Positions 1-11,200 of a DNA stretch of 64,000 nucleotides are shown here, one piece after another. Source of the DNA: Utricularia gibba (lineage: Eukaryota; Streptophyta; Magnoliopsida; Lamiales; Lentibulariaceae); NCBI GenBank assembly GCA_002189035.1, contig NEEC01000007.1:2232001-2296000 (forward strand), written 5' to 3'. The notes under the pieces are model-generated. The model was not told the DNA's origin, made no database searches, and saw only the letters and a program-made list of their open reading frames with translations. Both the position numbers and the translations under genes were made by a program. How positions within the stretch are numbered: position 1 is the stretch's first letter; every line of letters starts with the position of its first letter.

Positions 1-543
1 AAAAATCATTCTATATAAAATGTAATCCTATTCCATTCGTAATTAATGTTGTAAGATTAGTTTAAAGTCCTTATATCATTTTATGGGTTGAGCCCTTCAT
101 TTTTGTGAAAAAATTACAACTAGATAACGATTCTTTTTGGTTTGTTTTCGAAAAACAACTTTGAAAATGTCGTGTGACCTCACCGACCACTCTTTTGATT
201 GGCTTTTAGGTAAAACTACATTATAATAACCATTTAAATTCAAATAGATAATTTTATTAAAATGAATATCCGTATTAAATTTAATCATGAATTTCAGGGC
301 ATAGAAAAGTCAATCATTCCAGAGCTATAGTTAGAAAAGGGTGAAGTGTGTGTTGGAGTGAAGGGAAGGAGAGCAGCGGCAGCCCTGAACAAGAGGAGTT
401 CGCTGCAACGACGCCTCCCACTTATTCCGGGACTCTCCACTTTTACTCAGTCTCCGAGCACCTCCTTTTTCCCTGCCACAAATGCCTGCTATGATCCATC
501 TTCTTCTCGGCATCGCCCTCCTGTTTTGGCCCATGATCCCGCC
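1..543. other. Intergenic DNA and 5' leader of the LBD gene
   Basis: AT-rich spacer for about the first 330 bases, then a GC-richer stretch directly upstream of the LBD start codon. The open frame continues upstream from the LBD start to 346, but that translation has no resemblance to a LOB-family N-terminus, so I treat it as leader. No RNA gene or repeat is visible. Confidence 0.5.
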
Positions 544-1410
544 ATGACCGTCAAGAGCGGCACCAGCCAAGCCTGCGCTGCCTGTAAATATCAACGACGC
601 CGGTGCACCTCCGAGTGCCTCCTCGCCCCATTTTTCCCGGCGGACGATCCCAAGATGTTTCAGAATGTGCACCGTCTCTTTGGCGTCAAGAACATACAGA
701 ACCTTCTCAAGGAGCTGAGCCCTCGAGACAAGCCAGAAGCCATCAAGTCCATCAAGTACCATGCTGATATGCGCGATAAGTATCCTGTTCGGGGATGCCT
801 TGTGGAGATTCAGCAGCTCACTTATTACCTGCATCTGGCGCAGAAGGAACTCCAAAACACTCTGCATCAGCTTTCTTATTATCGCCGGCATGAAGTGTCT
901 CCGATACCCCCAACCGGCGACGACTACATATCGGAGCTGCAGCTGGGTATCTCCCCTCCGGGGGACACCCTTTTTGCGTCCAACAACGGGAATGGGGATT
1001 ACTGCATGAAGTACCTAGACTTCAAGGAGGAGAACTATCCCCAATCTCAATGCCTACCAACGTGTTCCAGTAGCAATGAGAACAACCCACAGAACTCGAG
1101 TGTCATCATCTCTCAAACGTTCCTCCCTCAGAGCCCCTGTTTGCAGGAAGAAACCCACCTGGATTTCAGTCTTTTCGATCATATGGACGACACGCAATCA
1201 TCCTACATTGGGTACAAGGAGGCGTACGAGTCGAGGTGATCGATCATCCGTCTCCTCTCCTCTTCACCATGCTCCCTCCTTTTCATCTTGACTGATTTCT
1301 TGATGTACAACAGCTTGGAGTCTCCATTGAGGGATCATTCCCGGCAGCAGTTTGATGAGAACGAACTCAAGAACGCAGCGGCTTGTTTCAGCCTCACCAG
1401 CGTCAACTGA
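544..1410 (+). CDS. LBD27: LOB-domain transcription factor, LBD27/LBD22 type
   Basis: Two exons, 544-1235 and 1314-1410, encode 262 residues. The LOB zinc motif is visible as C11-x2-C14-x6-C21-x3-C25, followed by the GAS-like block and a leucine-rich coil to about residue 115. Joining the exons across a 78-bp GT-AG intron gives a C-terminus ending AAACFSLTSVN. Arabidopsis LBD27 (SIDECAR POLLEN), as I remember it, ends with nearly the same residues and also has KEAYESS just before. That shared tail supports both the splice and the family. LBD27 is a nuclear DNA-binding factor needed for asymmetric division in microspores. The start at 544 (MTVKSG) matches the family; without splicing the frame would stop at 1237. 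The serine/asparagine-rich middle is shorter than in Arabidopsis. Orthology is inferred from motif similarity, not from a tree. Confidence 0.88.
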
Positions 1411-2210
1411 TGGATGAAGAGCAAGGGTTGTGCAAATGGAACATGGCTGTTAGATTTTCACAGTCTAGAGGTAACCTTCCTCCATTTTTGAGCAGACATT
1501 CACACCGGATACCTTATAAAACAGATAATCTTCTGGCAAAAACAAGAACAGCCTTAGCATTCACCACCTAATGAGATAATGAGCTCACAAGTTCACTGGT
1601 TAATTCTTTAGAATAACTTCTAAAAACCCTGCAAAAGTAAATTGATTATCAAACATTCTCTAGAAAGAAAGCAACTTTAGAATTTTTTTTATTTTTAATA
1701 ATATATTTGAAATAGTATATGCGTTTAAAATATTTAGAAGTAATTTTATTATAACAGTTTTTATCAACAAGTCTTTTTTTATAAAAAGTTTTAGAGATCA
1801 AACTCCTATTTTATTTGAATCACTTCTCGAAAATTCATTTTCGAGAAATAGAGTCGAGTAGAATTTTATGAAATTACAATTTTATTTTATTAGAATCACT
1901 TATTGAAAGTAAGTTTTTGAGAATTGCTGATTTAATTTAAATATAAATTCTCCGCACCGCTTGTAAATATTATCATTTTCATAATTTTCAATTAGTTTCT
2001 TGTGCTATTAAATGTTAAATGAAAAAAAATTACTATTCAATAAAAAATGAGTAAAAAATTACCATTTTACTCATAATTATTCACGGAATAAAAATATGTC
2101 TTAATTTCTGGAATTAATTATACACATAATTTACAAATTAAAGCCATTCTGTAGAGTTTATTTCAAAACTTAAAAGAAAATACTTATCATAAATGTGAAC
2201 GGAAAATAAA
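1411..2210. other. AT-rich intergenic spacer
   Basis: About 800 bases between the LBD gene and the promoter of the B12D gene. It is rich in A/T runs and has no credible coding frame, RNA gene or clear transposon end. Confidence 0.6.
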
Positions 2211-2218
2211 GCTAATGA

Positions 2219-2280
2219 CACGTGGTAACACGCCATTTGATAAGACTGGACAGAGTCGTTTGGTTCTCTCCTCTATAAAA
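2219..2280 (+). promoter_or_regulatory. Core promoter of the B12D gene: G-box/ABRE and TATA box
   Basis: CACGTG at 2219-2224 in the context GACACGTGG fits a G-box/ABRE. A TATA element (CTATAAAATA) starts at 2272, about 90 bases upstream of the start codon at 2363. The spacing suits a compact plant promoter with a short leader. ABA or light responsiveness is only an inference from the motif. Confidence 0.5.
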
Positions 2281-2362
2281 TATGAAACGGTGTGGTATTT
2301 CAAGGGAATTATTCTTTAGCAATACGACGACTCTTCTCCCGCTTTTGTGGCGCCGGCAAACA

Positions 2363-3122
2363 ATGGCTTCCTCCGCCGCCGCCTCCTACCGCTGGATCAG
2401 GCCTGAGGTTTATGTTCTTCTTGACTCTTCCGAATCGCGAATAACTTTTTGTTGAACTTTTGCTGTTTTTTCCTTAGGCGTATCCGCTTTTCGCGGCCAC
2501 CGGTGTCGCCGTAGGTATATGCGTTTTTTCGCTGTTTCGCAACATCACCATCAATCCTGAAGTCCGGTATTAACCTTCTTTATCTTAGCGGCGATTCAGT
2601 TAAATTTTTAGTTGGAAATTTGTGAGTTTCTTTTAAATTTGGATGTCAGATGTTTTTCTTTTCATCATGTACATAATTTTTCTCGTATTGGAGAGGCTCA
2701 AATCTGTTCCTCTGTTTAAGGCTGAAATATTTTGCTTAAATGTAGAATCTTGTGAAGAAGATTTGTTGATAAAACGAGGGATTGGGTCACAGATGTGTAG
2801 ACAATACCTTGATATTTTTGGGGGCTCTGTAATGCTCAAAGTATGTCCTACCTCAACCATATACTTTGTGGCGCAGGGCCTCCTTGTTGCGTCACTCTGG
2901 TCTAACATTTGACAATAAAGCATGTTGGTTCTGTTGAATAGAACTTGATTGAATGACATATTGAACAGTGTGAGCAAGGAAGCTAGAGCTGCAGGTGTCC
3001 TGGAGAACTTTCAGGAAGGGCAGAAGTACAGGGAGCATTCACTGAGGAAGTTTGTGGCGAACAAGAAACCAGAGATCATGCCTACCCTCAACAGCTTCTT
3101 CAGTGATCCACCGAAGAACTAA
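2363..3122 (+). CDS. B12D / NADH-ubiquinone reductase MLRQ-like subunit (mitochondrial)
   Basis: Three exons, 2363-2407, 2478-2566 and 2969-3122, join in frame to 95 residues. The order is an N-terminal RWIRPE, one hydrophobic membrane segment (about residues 17-36, with FAATGVAVGICVFSLFRNI), and a basic/acidic tail with VSKEARAAG, EGQKYREHSLRKFV and a C-terminal FFSDPPKN. This is the whole length and motif order of plant B12D proteins (Pfam B12D), which resemble the complex I MLRQ subunit and lie in the mitochondrial membrane. The exact role is still uncertain for the family. The gene has its own TATA/G-box promoter and no frame break. Confidence 0.88.
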
Positions 3123-3527
3123 GCTACCAATGACATATACAAGGATTAATGAAAGGAAAACATTGCAATCCTTGACAGATTGTCTTGAGAATGGTTCCCT
3201 ATGCTTGTGTCATTTTCGTTTGAGTGATTTTATTGAGTATTCCTAATGAAAACTTTTGATGGATCCGTAGAGTAGCCGAGCTGCTGGCATGTTGCCTATG
3301 AATGGTTTCGTGAGCTTTCCTTGTGAATCAGTTGCTTCAATGCCCCAAATGCCCAGGTCCAACTGTTTTTCAAGAATTGCCCCTAATTGAAGAATATTTT
3401 ATATCCACACTCCTCCCATGTCCCTGACACGTTCATAATTTATTCTTCTCCCTAGTTGAAGACTATTTATATGTACATTCCTCCTAGGAGTAGGTCCGTT
3501 CCCCGATGTGGGACACATAACCGCCTA
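3123..3527. other. Convergent 3' spacer
   Basis: About 400 bases between the convergent 3' ends of the B12D gene (+) and the U-box gene (-). Presumably mostly 3' untranslated sequence; nothing else recognised. Confidence 0.5.
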
Positions 3528-4919
3528 CTACCTCAGCGCATCAAGAATCCTCCTCGCCATCTCTCTCGCCGGTGCACTTCCCGTAGCTGTTACCATCGCC
3601 AGAACCTCCGCCGCCGCCGCGTCCCTCGCCAGGCGTTTAAATCTCCGGCACTCAACACTCAGCATGCTCAGGCCCACGATAGAATTTACACGCGTGACTT
3701 CGTCACCGCCGCCGTTTCTCAGTATTCCCACCAGACATTCCACCGCATTCGCGTCTAGCAGCGCCGTCCTCCCTTTGCTACTTCCTGCCAAATTGCATAC
3801 CACCAGCACGGCGGCTGCCGCCACCTCCGCGTCCTTGAGCAGCCCTACTATAACTCCGGCGGCTCCTAGATTTATGAGTCTAGTTGCGTTGGCGTTTAAC
3901 AGCGTTAGGTGATACAGCGCCGCTGTGGAGTCGCGGCGGACCTGTGCTGTTCCTGATCTTAGAAGGTGCAGCAATGCCGGGAGAGCGCCGAGAAAGCCCA
4001 TGGCAGCTTTATTTTCGTTTTCGATTGCTAGACTGAAGATTGCACCCACTGCGTGCTCGCGAGATTCGTCGAAACCGTTTTTCATGATTTCGATTAAACT
4101 CGGAATCAATCCCGTCCGACGGATCTTGGCCTTGTTTTCTTTTAGCAGTGAAAGATTTACCAGAGCCGCCGCCGCGTTGCTCTGCACGGCGGCGTATTTT
4201 GAATTAAGGAGCTGCTTTAGGGAAAGCAAAAGCTTCTCGGTGCAGAGCATTGCCCTAGATTCCTCATCGGTACGGGTGGTGCTCCGGAGTTGAATCACGG
4301 CCTGTTCCTGCTCGAAAACATCCAAACTCTGCAACCTCGTCACGAAACTCTCATCTTCAGAGCATGAAATCGACGATGAAGCGGAAACGTAGTTTGACGA
4401 CGGCGGAGACGGAGACGGACACAGAGACAGAGACTCCGAGGTTTCAAAAAGAAGCGGCGGCGAAGAGTTGGCGATGACAGATTTCTCCGAGCTCGAGGAG
4501 GAACACGAATTCCTAGGAGTAAATTCCCCGGGCAACTCCGATTCCCATTCCGAATCCATAGCTCTAATTCTTGACGTGGAAGCGGCGGAGTCGCTGATCG
4601 GGACAACAACCGATTCGTTATCAGAATATTCAGGCTCGGCGGAGGGTTTCTTCCCTAACCTGTACCACCAATCGGAAATTACAGCCTTGGCGGCGACATT
4701 AGGAGCCACCGCGGAAAAATCGGGTATCAAGCCGCCGTCGGGAACCGTTGGCGTGAAATCCAAATCCCCGCAGACCTGAACACACACTCCGTCGAAACTG
4801 TGGCCGGATGAAACGACGGCTGGATCGAACATCAACGTGTTCGAAATGGGGTAAAAGAGCTCCTTTGGCGGCTTCGCAGTACGCCGGAAAAGACACCTCC
4901 AGCCTCGGAATGGGGCCAT
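3528..4919 (-). CDS. U-box/ARM-repeat E3 ubiquitin ligase, PUB38-41 type
   Basis: Single-exon gene of 463 residues. The N-terminus (MAPFRGWRCLFRR) is followed by a U-box core from about residue 20 (PISNTLMFDPAVVSSGHSFDGVCVQVCGDL). A serine-rich linker comes next, then ARM repeats from about residue 230 to the end, with repeated AALVNLSL, AVGAIFSLAIE and LYHLTL units. Plant U-box proteins PUB38-41 have this architecture and are usually intronless. They bind E2 enzymes through the U-box and substrates through the ARM repeats. The usual U-box opening CPI reads YPI here and the conserved DPV reads DPA. I chose the ATG at 4919 because it aligns with the family start; the frame also opens 49 codons upstream at 5066, where no family resemblance remains. 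Confidence 0.82.
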   Translation of the reverse strand: MAPFRGWRCLFRRTAKPPKELFYPISNTLMFDPAVVSSGHSFDGVCVQVCGDLDFTPTVPDGGLIPDFSAVAPNVAAKAVISDWWYRLGKKPSAEPEYSDNESVVVPISDSAASTSRIRAMDSEWESELPGEFTPRNSCSSSSSEKSVIANSSPPLLFETSESLSLCPSPSPPSSNYVSASSSISCSEDESFVTRLQSLDVFEQEQAVIQLRSTTRTDEESRAMLCTEKLLLSLKQLLNSKYAAVQSNAAAALVNLSLLKENKAKIRRTGLIPSLIEIMKNGFDESREHAVGAIFSLAIENENKAAMGFLGALPALLHLLRSGTAQVRRDSTAALYHLTLLNANATRLINLGAAGVIVGLLKDAEVAAAAVLVVCNLAGSSKGRTALLDANAVECLVGILRNGGGDEVTRVNSIVGLSMLSVECRRFKRLARDAAAAEVLAMVTATGSAPAREMARRILDALR

Positions 4920-5533
4920 TTTTCCATTCCTTGTTGTACCCAGGCGACGACGAGAATCTAAGAAAAGCTCGAAGAAATCAATCCATGGCGGATCACTCGA
5001 GAAAAAAGGCAGCAATTTGCAGCAGCATCCGATGATGATTACTTCACCAGTAAGATTGCCGTTCACGGTATCTCCTCCGCATTTTCTACTTTTTATCTTT
5101 TGTCAACCCTCTTTCTTCTCTAAAGCCAAACACAAAATTTCCTTAATTATTATATTTATATAAATTATTTTGGGAAATATAATATTAAATAAATGAAAAA
5201 TGAGAATTGGGAAAATTATTTATAGATATTAATGAAATAAAATAAAATAATTTTCCATTTTTTAGATTTAGTAAATTTAAAAAATATAAATAAAATGGTA
5301 AAAATTCTAAAAGCTACTTATTGAGTAGCTTTTCCCATTGTCAAAGGAAGTTGGATCCCATGTAGAGATTGAAGTGCCTGGAGGACTTGCTTTTTTCTTC
5401 TTCCGTGGCTCGGGGTTCCACATCGGGTGAGGTGGAGATTGCGGTGGCCGTGGTCTGCGTCGGCGATGGCCGATGGGCAATCGTGAATCTGAAGTTGGAA
5501 GTGTGTCAGGAGAGAACGCGAAGGGAATAATCC
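4920..5533. other. Divergent intergenic region, U-box gene / MKK3
   Basis: Shared upstream region of two divergently transcribed genes. AT-rich, especially 5100-5320. It probably holds both promoters, but I see no TATA box I would defend. Confidence 0.5.
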
Positions 5534-7789
5534 ATGGCTGGACTTGAGGAACTGAAGAAGAAGTTAGTCCCACTCTTTGACGCCGAAAAGGGTCTCCCAT
5601 CCGAGTCTACTTTCGAACCTTCTGATTCCTCCTCCTATGTGGTACTTGGTTTTTTCTGGATTTCTCAACTTTCCCTCTTCTTTCTTGAATAGTTCATTTT
5701 GTTTTTGTTTGGATCAGTTATCTGGTGGCGGGGCGGTGAATCTGCTGAGCAAATCGTATAATATATACAATATAAACGAGCTTGGGTTGCAGAAATGCTC
5801 ATCATCATCATCGTCATCGTCGTTTTCTCCGGATGATGGGGAGAAAACTTATAGATGTGCTTCTCATGAAATGAGGGTATTTGGATCAATAGGCAGTGGT
5901 GCAAGCAGTGTTGTTCAGAGGGCTATTCATATTCCCAATCACCGGGTTATTGCCCTCAAGAAGATTAATATCTTTGAGAAGGTTTTATTTTTGATCCAGT
6001 CCCTGCCTTTAGAGCTTTCTTTGTTGATCTGCCCCGTGTGTTTTAACTGTATTTGACTTTCCTATCCAATTGCTATCGTCTGGGTCTTGAGATGTTCTTC
6101 ATTCTGTGATTCTCCTTCCTTTGTGTGATTCAGGAGAAGAGGAAACAGCTTCTTACAGAAATAAGAACATTGTGCGAGGCCCCTTGCTCTGAAGGACTTG
6201 TCGAATTTTATGGGGCTTTCTATACTCCAGAATCAGGACATATAAGTATAGCATTAGAGTATGTGGATGGTGGATCTTTGGCAGACATTGTTTCCTTGTG
6301 CAAGAGCATACCGGAGCCAATTCTTTCAGCGATGGTGAAAAAGCTTTTAATGGTAAGCTTCTTTTAGTTTTAAGTTCAGCTACAAATAAAATATGGTGTC
6401 TAACTGTTCATCTCTTCTTACAGGGGCTTAATTATCTCCATGGAGTTAGACATTTAGTTCACAGGGACATCAAGCCAGCAAATTTGCTCGTGAGTTTGAA
6501 GGGAGAGCCCAAGATTACAGACTTTGGAATTAGTGCTGGCTTAGATGATTCAATGGCTATGGTATGGCTTATGGTATCTTCAATTTAAATTCGACTACCT
6601 TGTTCATGAAATGCATCTTGTATTTTCAGTGTGCAACTTTCATTGGGACGGTTACATACATGTCACCAGAACGAATTCGTAACGAGAGTTACTCATATCC
6701 AGCAGATATTTGGAGCCTTGGCCTAGCGCTTTTTGAATGTGCGACTGGTCAATTTCCGTACTCAGCTAATGAAGGGCCTGTTAGTCTCATGCTACAGGCA
6801 AGCAATTTATTTGTCTTTTGCTCTTCTCGTTGAGCTTGCAGTTGCACCCGTCTTGGAAATTCTTCCCTTGTTAGAGTAACCTGTTTTTAAAGATTTTAGA
6901 TGATCCATCTCCATCATTACCGAAGGACCGTTTCTCCTCAGAGTTGTGTTCATTCATCGACATTTGCCTCCTAAAAAATCCCCTTGAACGTCCAACAGCA
7001 GAGCAGGTGACTGATCTTGTCTTTTTTGTGTATTGTAAGACTCCGCTTTGATATTTTCCATTGAATGGCACCTGTTTTCAGCTACTTTCACATCCTTTCA
7101 TAAAGAAACATGAAGACAGCAGAGTTGATCTGAGTGCTTTTGTTCAAAATATTTTCAACCCAACCTGGAGGATGAAGGAGCTGGTGGATGTAAGCCTTAC
7201 GATCATCTCCTTCGAGTTACCACAAAAATGATATGCCGATTGTTTCATGTGATGCCTCTCTTCACAGATGCTGACAATACACTATTACATGCTCTTTGAC
7301 GGACCAGATAATCTTTGGCATCATGCCAAGAACTTGTACAAGGACTCCTCTGTCTTCAGGTAAGCATTCCGCCAACACCCATATCTCATAAAAAGGCCTA
7401 ATCATGACACCATGATTTTCAGCTTCTGCAAGAAAGAATCAGTGGGAGTGACTGAGATTTTCACTGCTCTCTCGAGCATCCGGAGGACATTGGCCGGAGA
7501 TTGGCCACCGGAGAAGCTGGTTCACGTTGTTGAGAAGCTTCAGTGTCGACCGCATGGCTGTGATGGGTTCTCCATACGTGCAATGGGATCATTTATCGTT
7601 GGGAACCAGTTCTTAATATGCGGAGACGGTGTTCAGGCAGAGGGCCTGCCCAACTTCCGCGATGTCTCCATTGATGTTTTGAGAAGGAGAATGGGAAGGT
7701 TTCAGGAGCAGTTTGTTGTAGAACGGGGAAGCATGCTTGGGCAGTACTTCATAGCTGAGCAGGAGCTCTACATTTCTCAGCAACAGTAA
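5534..7789 (+). CDS. MKK3: Mitogen-activated protein kinase kinase 3 (MAPKK with NTF2-like domain)
   Basis: Nine exons: 5534-5641, 5718-5981, 6134-6352, 6424-6561, 6630-6797, 6893-7006, 7082-7189, 7268-7359 and 7423-7789. They join in frame to 525 residues. Kinase landmarks are the glycine loop near 92-97 (GSIGSG), lysine 117 (IALKK), HRD at 210-212 and DFG at 230-232. The plant MAPKK activation site S240-x5-T246 follows, then the APE-like MSPERI. Residues from about 365 onward form the NTF2-like domain ([12 protein letters not shown] to [18 protein letters not shown]), which among plant MAPKKs marks group B, MKK3. MKK3 relays stress, jasmonate, ABA and dormancy signals to group A and C MAPKs. 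The fifth intron (6798-6892) starts with GC instead of GT. Confidence 0.93.
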
Positions 7790-8277
7790 ATCATGGACTA
7801 GAATTATACAGCACACCTTCCTGTTATAATGACAGCACACCTTCGGCATATATTCTTCCTGTTGTTTTTGTAATTATTATGATCTTAAAGAATGAATAGG
7901 ATCAGTATTTTTTCATAGTTTAATTACTAATATTTTTTCAATCACATTTCATTAGTTGCTAATCTGTGAAGCAGTAGCATATCCTAGAAAAGTGACACCA
8001 TAAGATAGACATCCCAAACACCACAGCGCACTGCTGGAATCAGGAAACAATCATAACGGGAACTGAACAGAAAACCATTAGGATCACGGAAACAGTTATG
8101 GTGTTTCACTGAACAACCATCAATGTTGTGGACTACTCCCACACCCCTCTACTCCTGCTTGAACCAACACACACTGAATGGGGATAAAATCTAGGCTGGG
8201 AGATACGGAACTACGAATTGGGCAAAGCCAAGGACGTACCTGGAAGATTAACCAGCAAAAATAGTGGTAGCCCCTTC
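7790..8277. other. Tail-to-tail spacer, MKK3 / MOS1
   Basis: About 490 bases between two convergent stop codons, mostly 3' untranslated sequence. A GT-like border near 8241 (reading leftward) could start an intron in the MOS1 3' region. No other gene. Confidence 0.45.
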
Positions 8278-11200
8278 TCATCCGGTAGCACCGACATCGG
8301 CAGAAGGTGGGGAGCTTTGCCGCCTGTAATAGTTTCCTACACGTCTGGTCTGGCTCTGAACTTTCCTTGGACCTTGACGCTGACTACTGTTGGACGCAGC
8401 AGCCTGATCATTGGCCGTTTCAACTTTGTTACCCACTGGATGATCAGGGCGCACGTTCTGCCTTGGCTTTTCCTGTGCGGTTGTACTATGCCAGTTATCA
8501 TGTACAGAAGGCCACTCTCCACGAGAATCATGGACTCTGGAAGAACGATTATTCTGCCTGACATTACCCCTCGCCCCAGAATGGAAGTTTCTCTCGCGTT
8601 GATGGCCATCGTTGCTGGAATTTGGAGCTGGTTCTGGATTCTCAGATGGTGAACAATCCTGAGCGCTTTCGGGTAAAAGCCTTTTATCCTGCCCAAAATC
8701 TTTTAGTTGGCCTGCATTTGACACAGTTGTATCCCTTTTTGCATTGGCATGTTCCTGCAGTGACTGACCAACTCTGCTACTCTCAGTGCTATGTGCAAGC
8801 TCCTCGTGAACCTTGCGTTGCTGATGATGAACTTTCCTAGAGTGCTTATTAACCTCTGCAGCAGATTCACTCTCTAAACCTTGCGTTCTATTTTGTTCAT
8901 TACTAGGATTTGCTTGACTCTTGGGCTGCCAATGAGTAGATATCCTTTCCCCAAAGCTTCTGTTTTCTCTAGTAACGTTACCTCTATCTGTTTGGTTCCC
9001 ATCAGTAGCCCTAGACTGTACAAAATTCCCATCGACCTCATTCCCTGAGGCAAATTCAGAATCATGATGATTGAAAGTGCTTCTAGAGCCCCTATTAATT
9101 TGTCTCTTGGCCCTACTAGCCAGTAATGGAGCTTTCGTTGACTGGTTTCTGTTCATTGCAGGTGCTGCATCACTAAGCAATTCATTGCCATAACTACTCA
9201 GATCACAGGGAGGCTTGGTTTCATGGCCTGATGGCTGCAAGTTACTTTTCACGGATTGGGGAGGTTCCTTGGACTGTTGAAGCCCCTTCTCAGGATGGGG
9301 TTCAGTAACCTTGGTTTCAGATGAGTCCGCTCTTCGCCTCCAAGTAACACTATCCTTTTTGTGCTTAACAGGCCTAACCTCTCCTTCGTCAGTATTTAAA
9401 TCAGATCCAACATTCGTAACAGTCGTCCTGGTCGTTGCCATACTTCCAGAACTTGTCATGCCTGACTGTTCTTTTTGGGGCCCCCCAACAGATTTAGATG
9501 AGGAAAGGTGTTGGGTGCCGCTCTGCTGAGCCAGCTCCATCGCAATAGGTTTAGGTACATATCTCTCCATTTCAGCCCTCTTGCCCTTGGGAGCGTTCTG
9601 AGCCGTGCTATCATCGTTGGTAGAATTTGCGGAAACCTCTGCAGGCTTTTTACTAGATTCAACATTAGCTTCAGCCTTGGTATGATTCCTCACCGGAGCC
9701 CAGATAACATTATCATTGCTATGCAGCTTTTCTACAAATCTGTTTCCTTGTTGACTTTTTTGGAATCTGCGATGGTGTGGTTTCCACTGAGCAGAAACCT
9801 TGCGATCAGATTCCTCATTGGGTACAGGATCTTCTTGTACAATAGTGTCTGCCGTCTCACTGCTTAATAAGTGGCTCTCAATAGAGTTCTTCAACTCAGC
9901 ATTCTCAATTGACACCTCCCCAGAATCCGTAGAAGGCATTGCTTCTGAATGAGCTGAAGCTGCAAAGGTCTCATTCGACTGATGTTTATACCTAATGTTT
10001 CTGATATTTCTCTTTCTATGAGTAGCAGATGAAAGAGCGACAGCCTTGGATGTCTTTGCTATGGTCATTTTAGCTTCACTCTGAAGGTTGTATGACAAAG
10101 CTGCATCCCTATCATCAATTTCAGTATCAGAAACCACCGTACCAGATTTTGCTGTCATGCTCTTCAAGAACGTATTGTCTTCTGTCTGATAATTAGTGAT
10201 CCCCACATCACCAGATTCAGATGCTTCGTGTTTCGGACAACCAAAATGAACATCTACAAGTATTTGCACAGGTGAGATAACAAATACTGACAAAGTGATT
10301 TTCACCTTTAAGGAAATTCAACCAATGTATCACCTTGCTTTTCACTGCAGGATGGATTCACGGCGGTGTCATCTTGGATTAAAAGATCATCCCTTCCAAG
10401 CTCCACGGAGTTAATATCAACCATGCCTGGTTCACCAAACCGTTGTACCTCTCCTGAGGTGTGGTTCTCACCCATGGCTACCATCTTCTCAACCTTATGA
10501 CCTGCAGAATCACTAGAAAGGGTTCTCCGGTTCAGTTCTTCCAATTTAGCTAAAGCCTTGGCCTTCTGTTCTCTCATTCGTTCTTCCTCTTCCTTCTCCA
10601 GTTGCATTGCTCGTTGCTTTGCTAGCTCTCTCATTTTGGTGCGCTGACAGATTTCTTTTATATAAGTTCACGAGAAACCAGAATAAACAATTTAACAAGC
10701 TTGGTGTATAGAGAATGGTGTTAAGAACCTGCTCCTGAATATCAATTGAAACGTGTGTTTCAACCAAATCCCCTTCATTTCCTGATGGATTCATCACCAA
10801 GCTACATCCATACTCACCAGAGTCATCGGGTGCGTGTGTATTGGCATTGGTTATTGACCCTGTTTGTCTAGCTGAACCAGCAGACCAGGATTCAGAACTC
10901 AAAGGTCTCCTCTTCTGATTATCAACAAGATGGTCAGCAATTTGCTTCGAGTGGTAAGGTTTTCTGCATGATAAAACAGATATGGTCATAAAGCAGTCCA
11001 CATAAAAGGGAAGAGAAACAAAATTATGCTATCACTTGAACTGAACCTAGACAACACAGCAGTTGGCTGAGCCTTACGACCAACTGGAGCCTTCAATCCA
11101 TGGGCAACCGAGGAAACCCCTTTGGAAACACAACTTTCGGCAAACTGAGATTCATTTCTGTCATCTTCTTGATAATGATCACTAGAGGGGCCAGTTTGTC

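Noticed and set aside
331-891. 186-residue minus-strand frame opposite the LBD gene
   Set aside because: Antisense shadow of the LBD exon; the LOB zinc motif fixes the coding strand.
2633-2977. Overlapping frames on both strands inside the second B12D intron
   Set aside because: They lie within a well-supported intron and have no recognisable domain.
3508-4779. Plus-strand frames of 100-134 residues opposite the U-box gene
   Set aside because: Rich in Ala/Ser/Arg from the GC-rich antisense strand; no domain seen.
4920-5066. 49-residue N-terminal extension of the U-box protein
   Set aside because: In frame, but without resemblance to PUB38-41 N-termini; more likely leader.
8218-9867. Several long plus-strand frames opposite MOS1
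   Set aside because: They mirror the long, low-complexity last MOS1 exon on the other strand and have no family resemblance.
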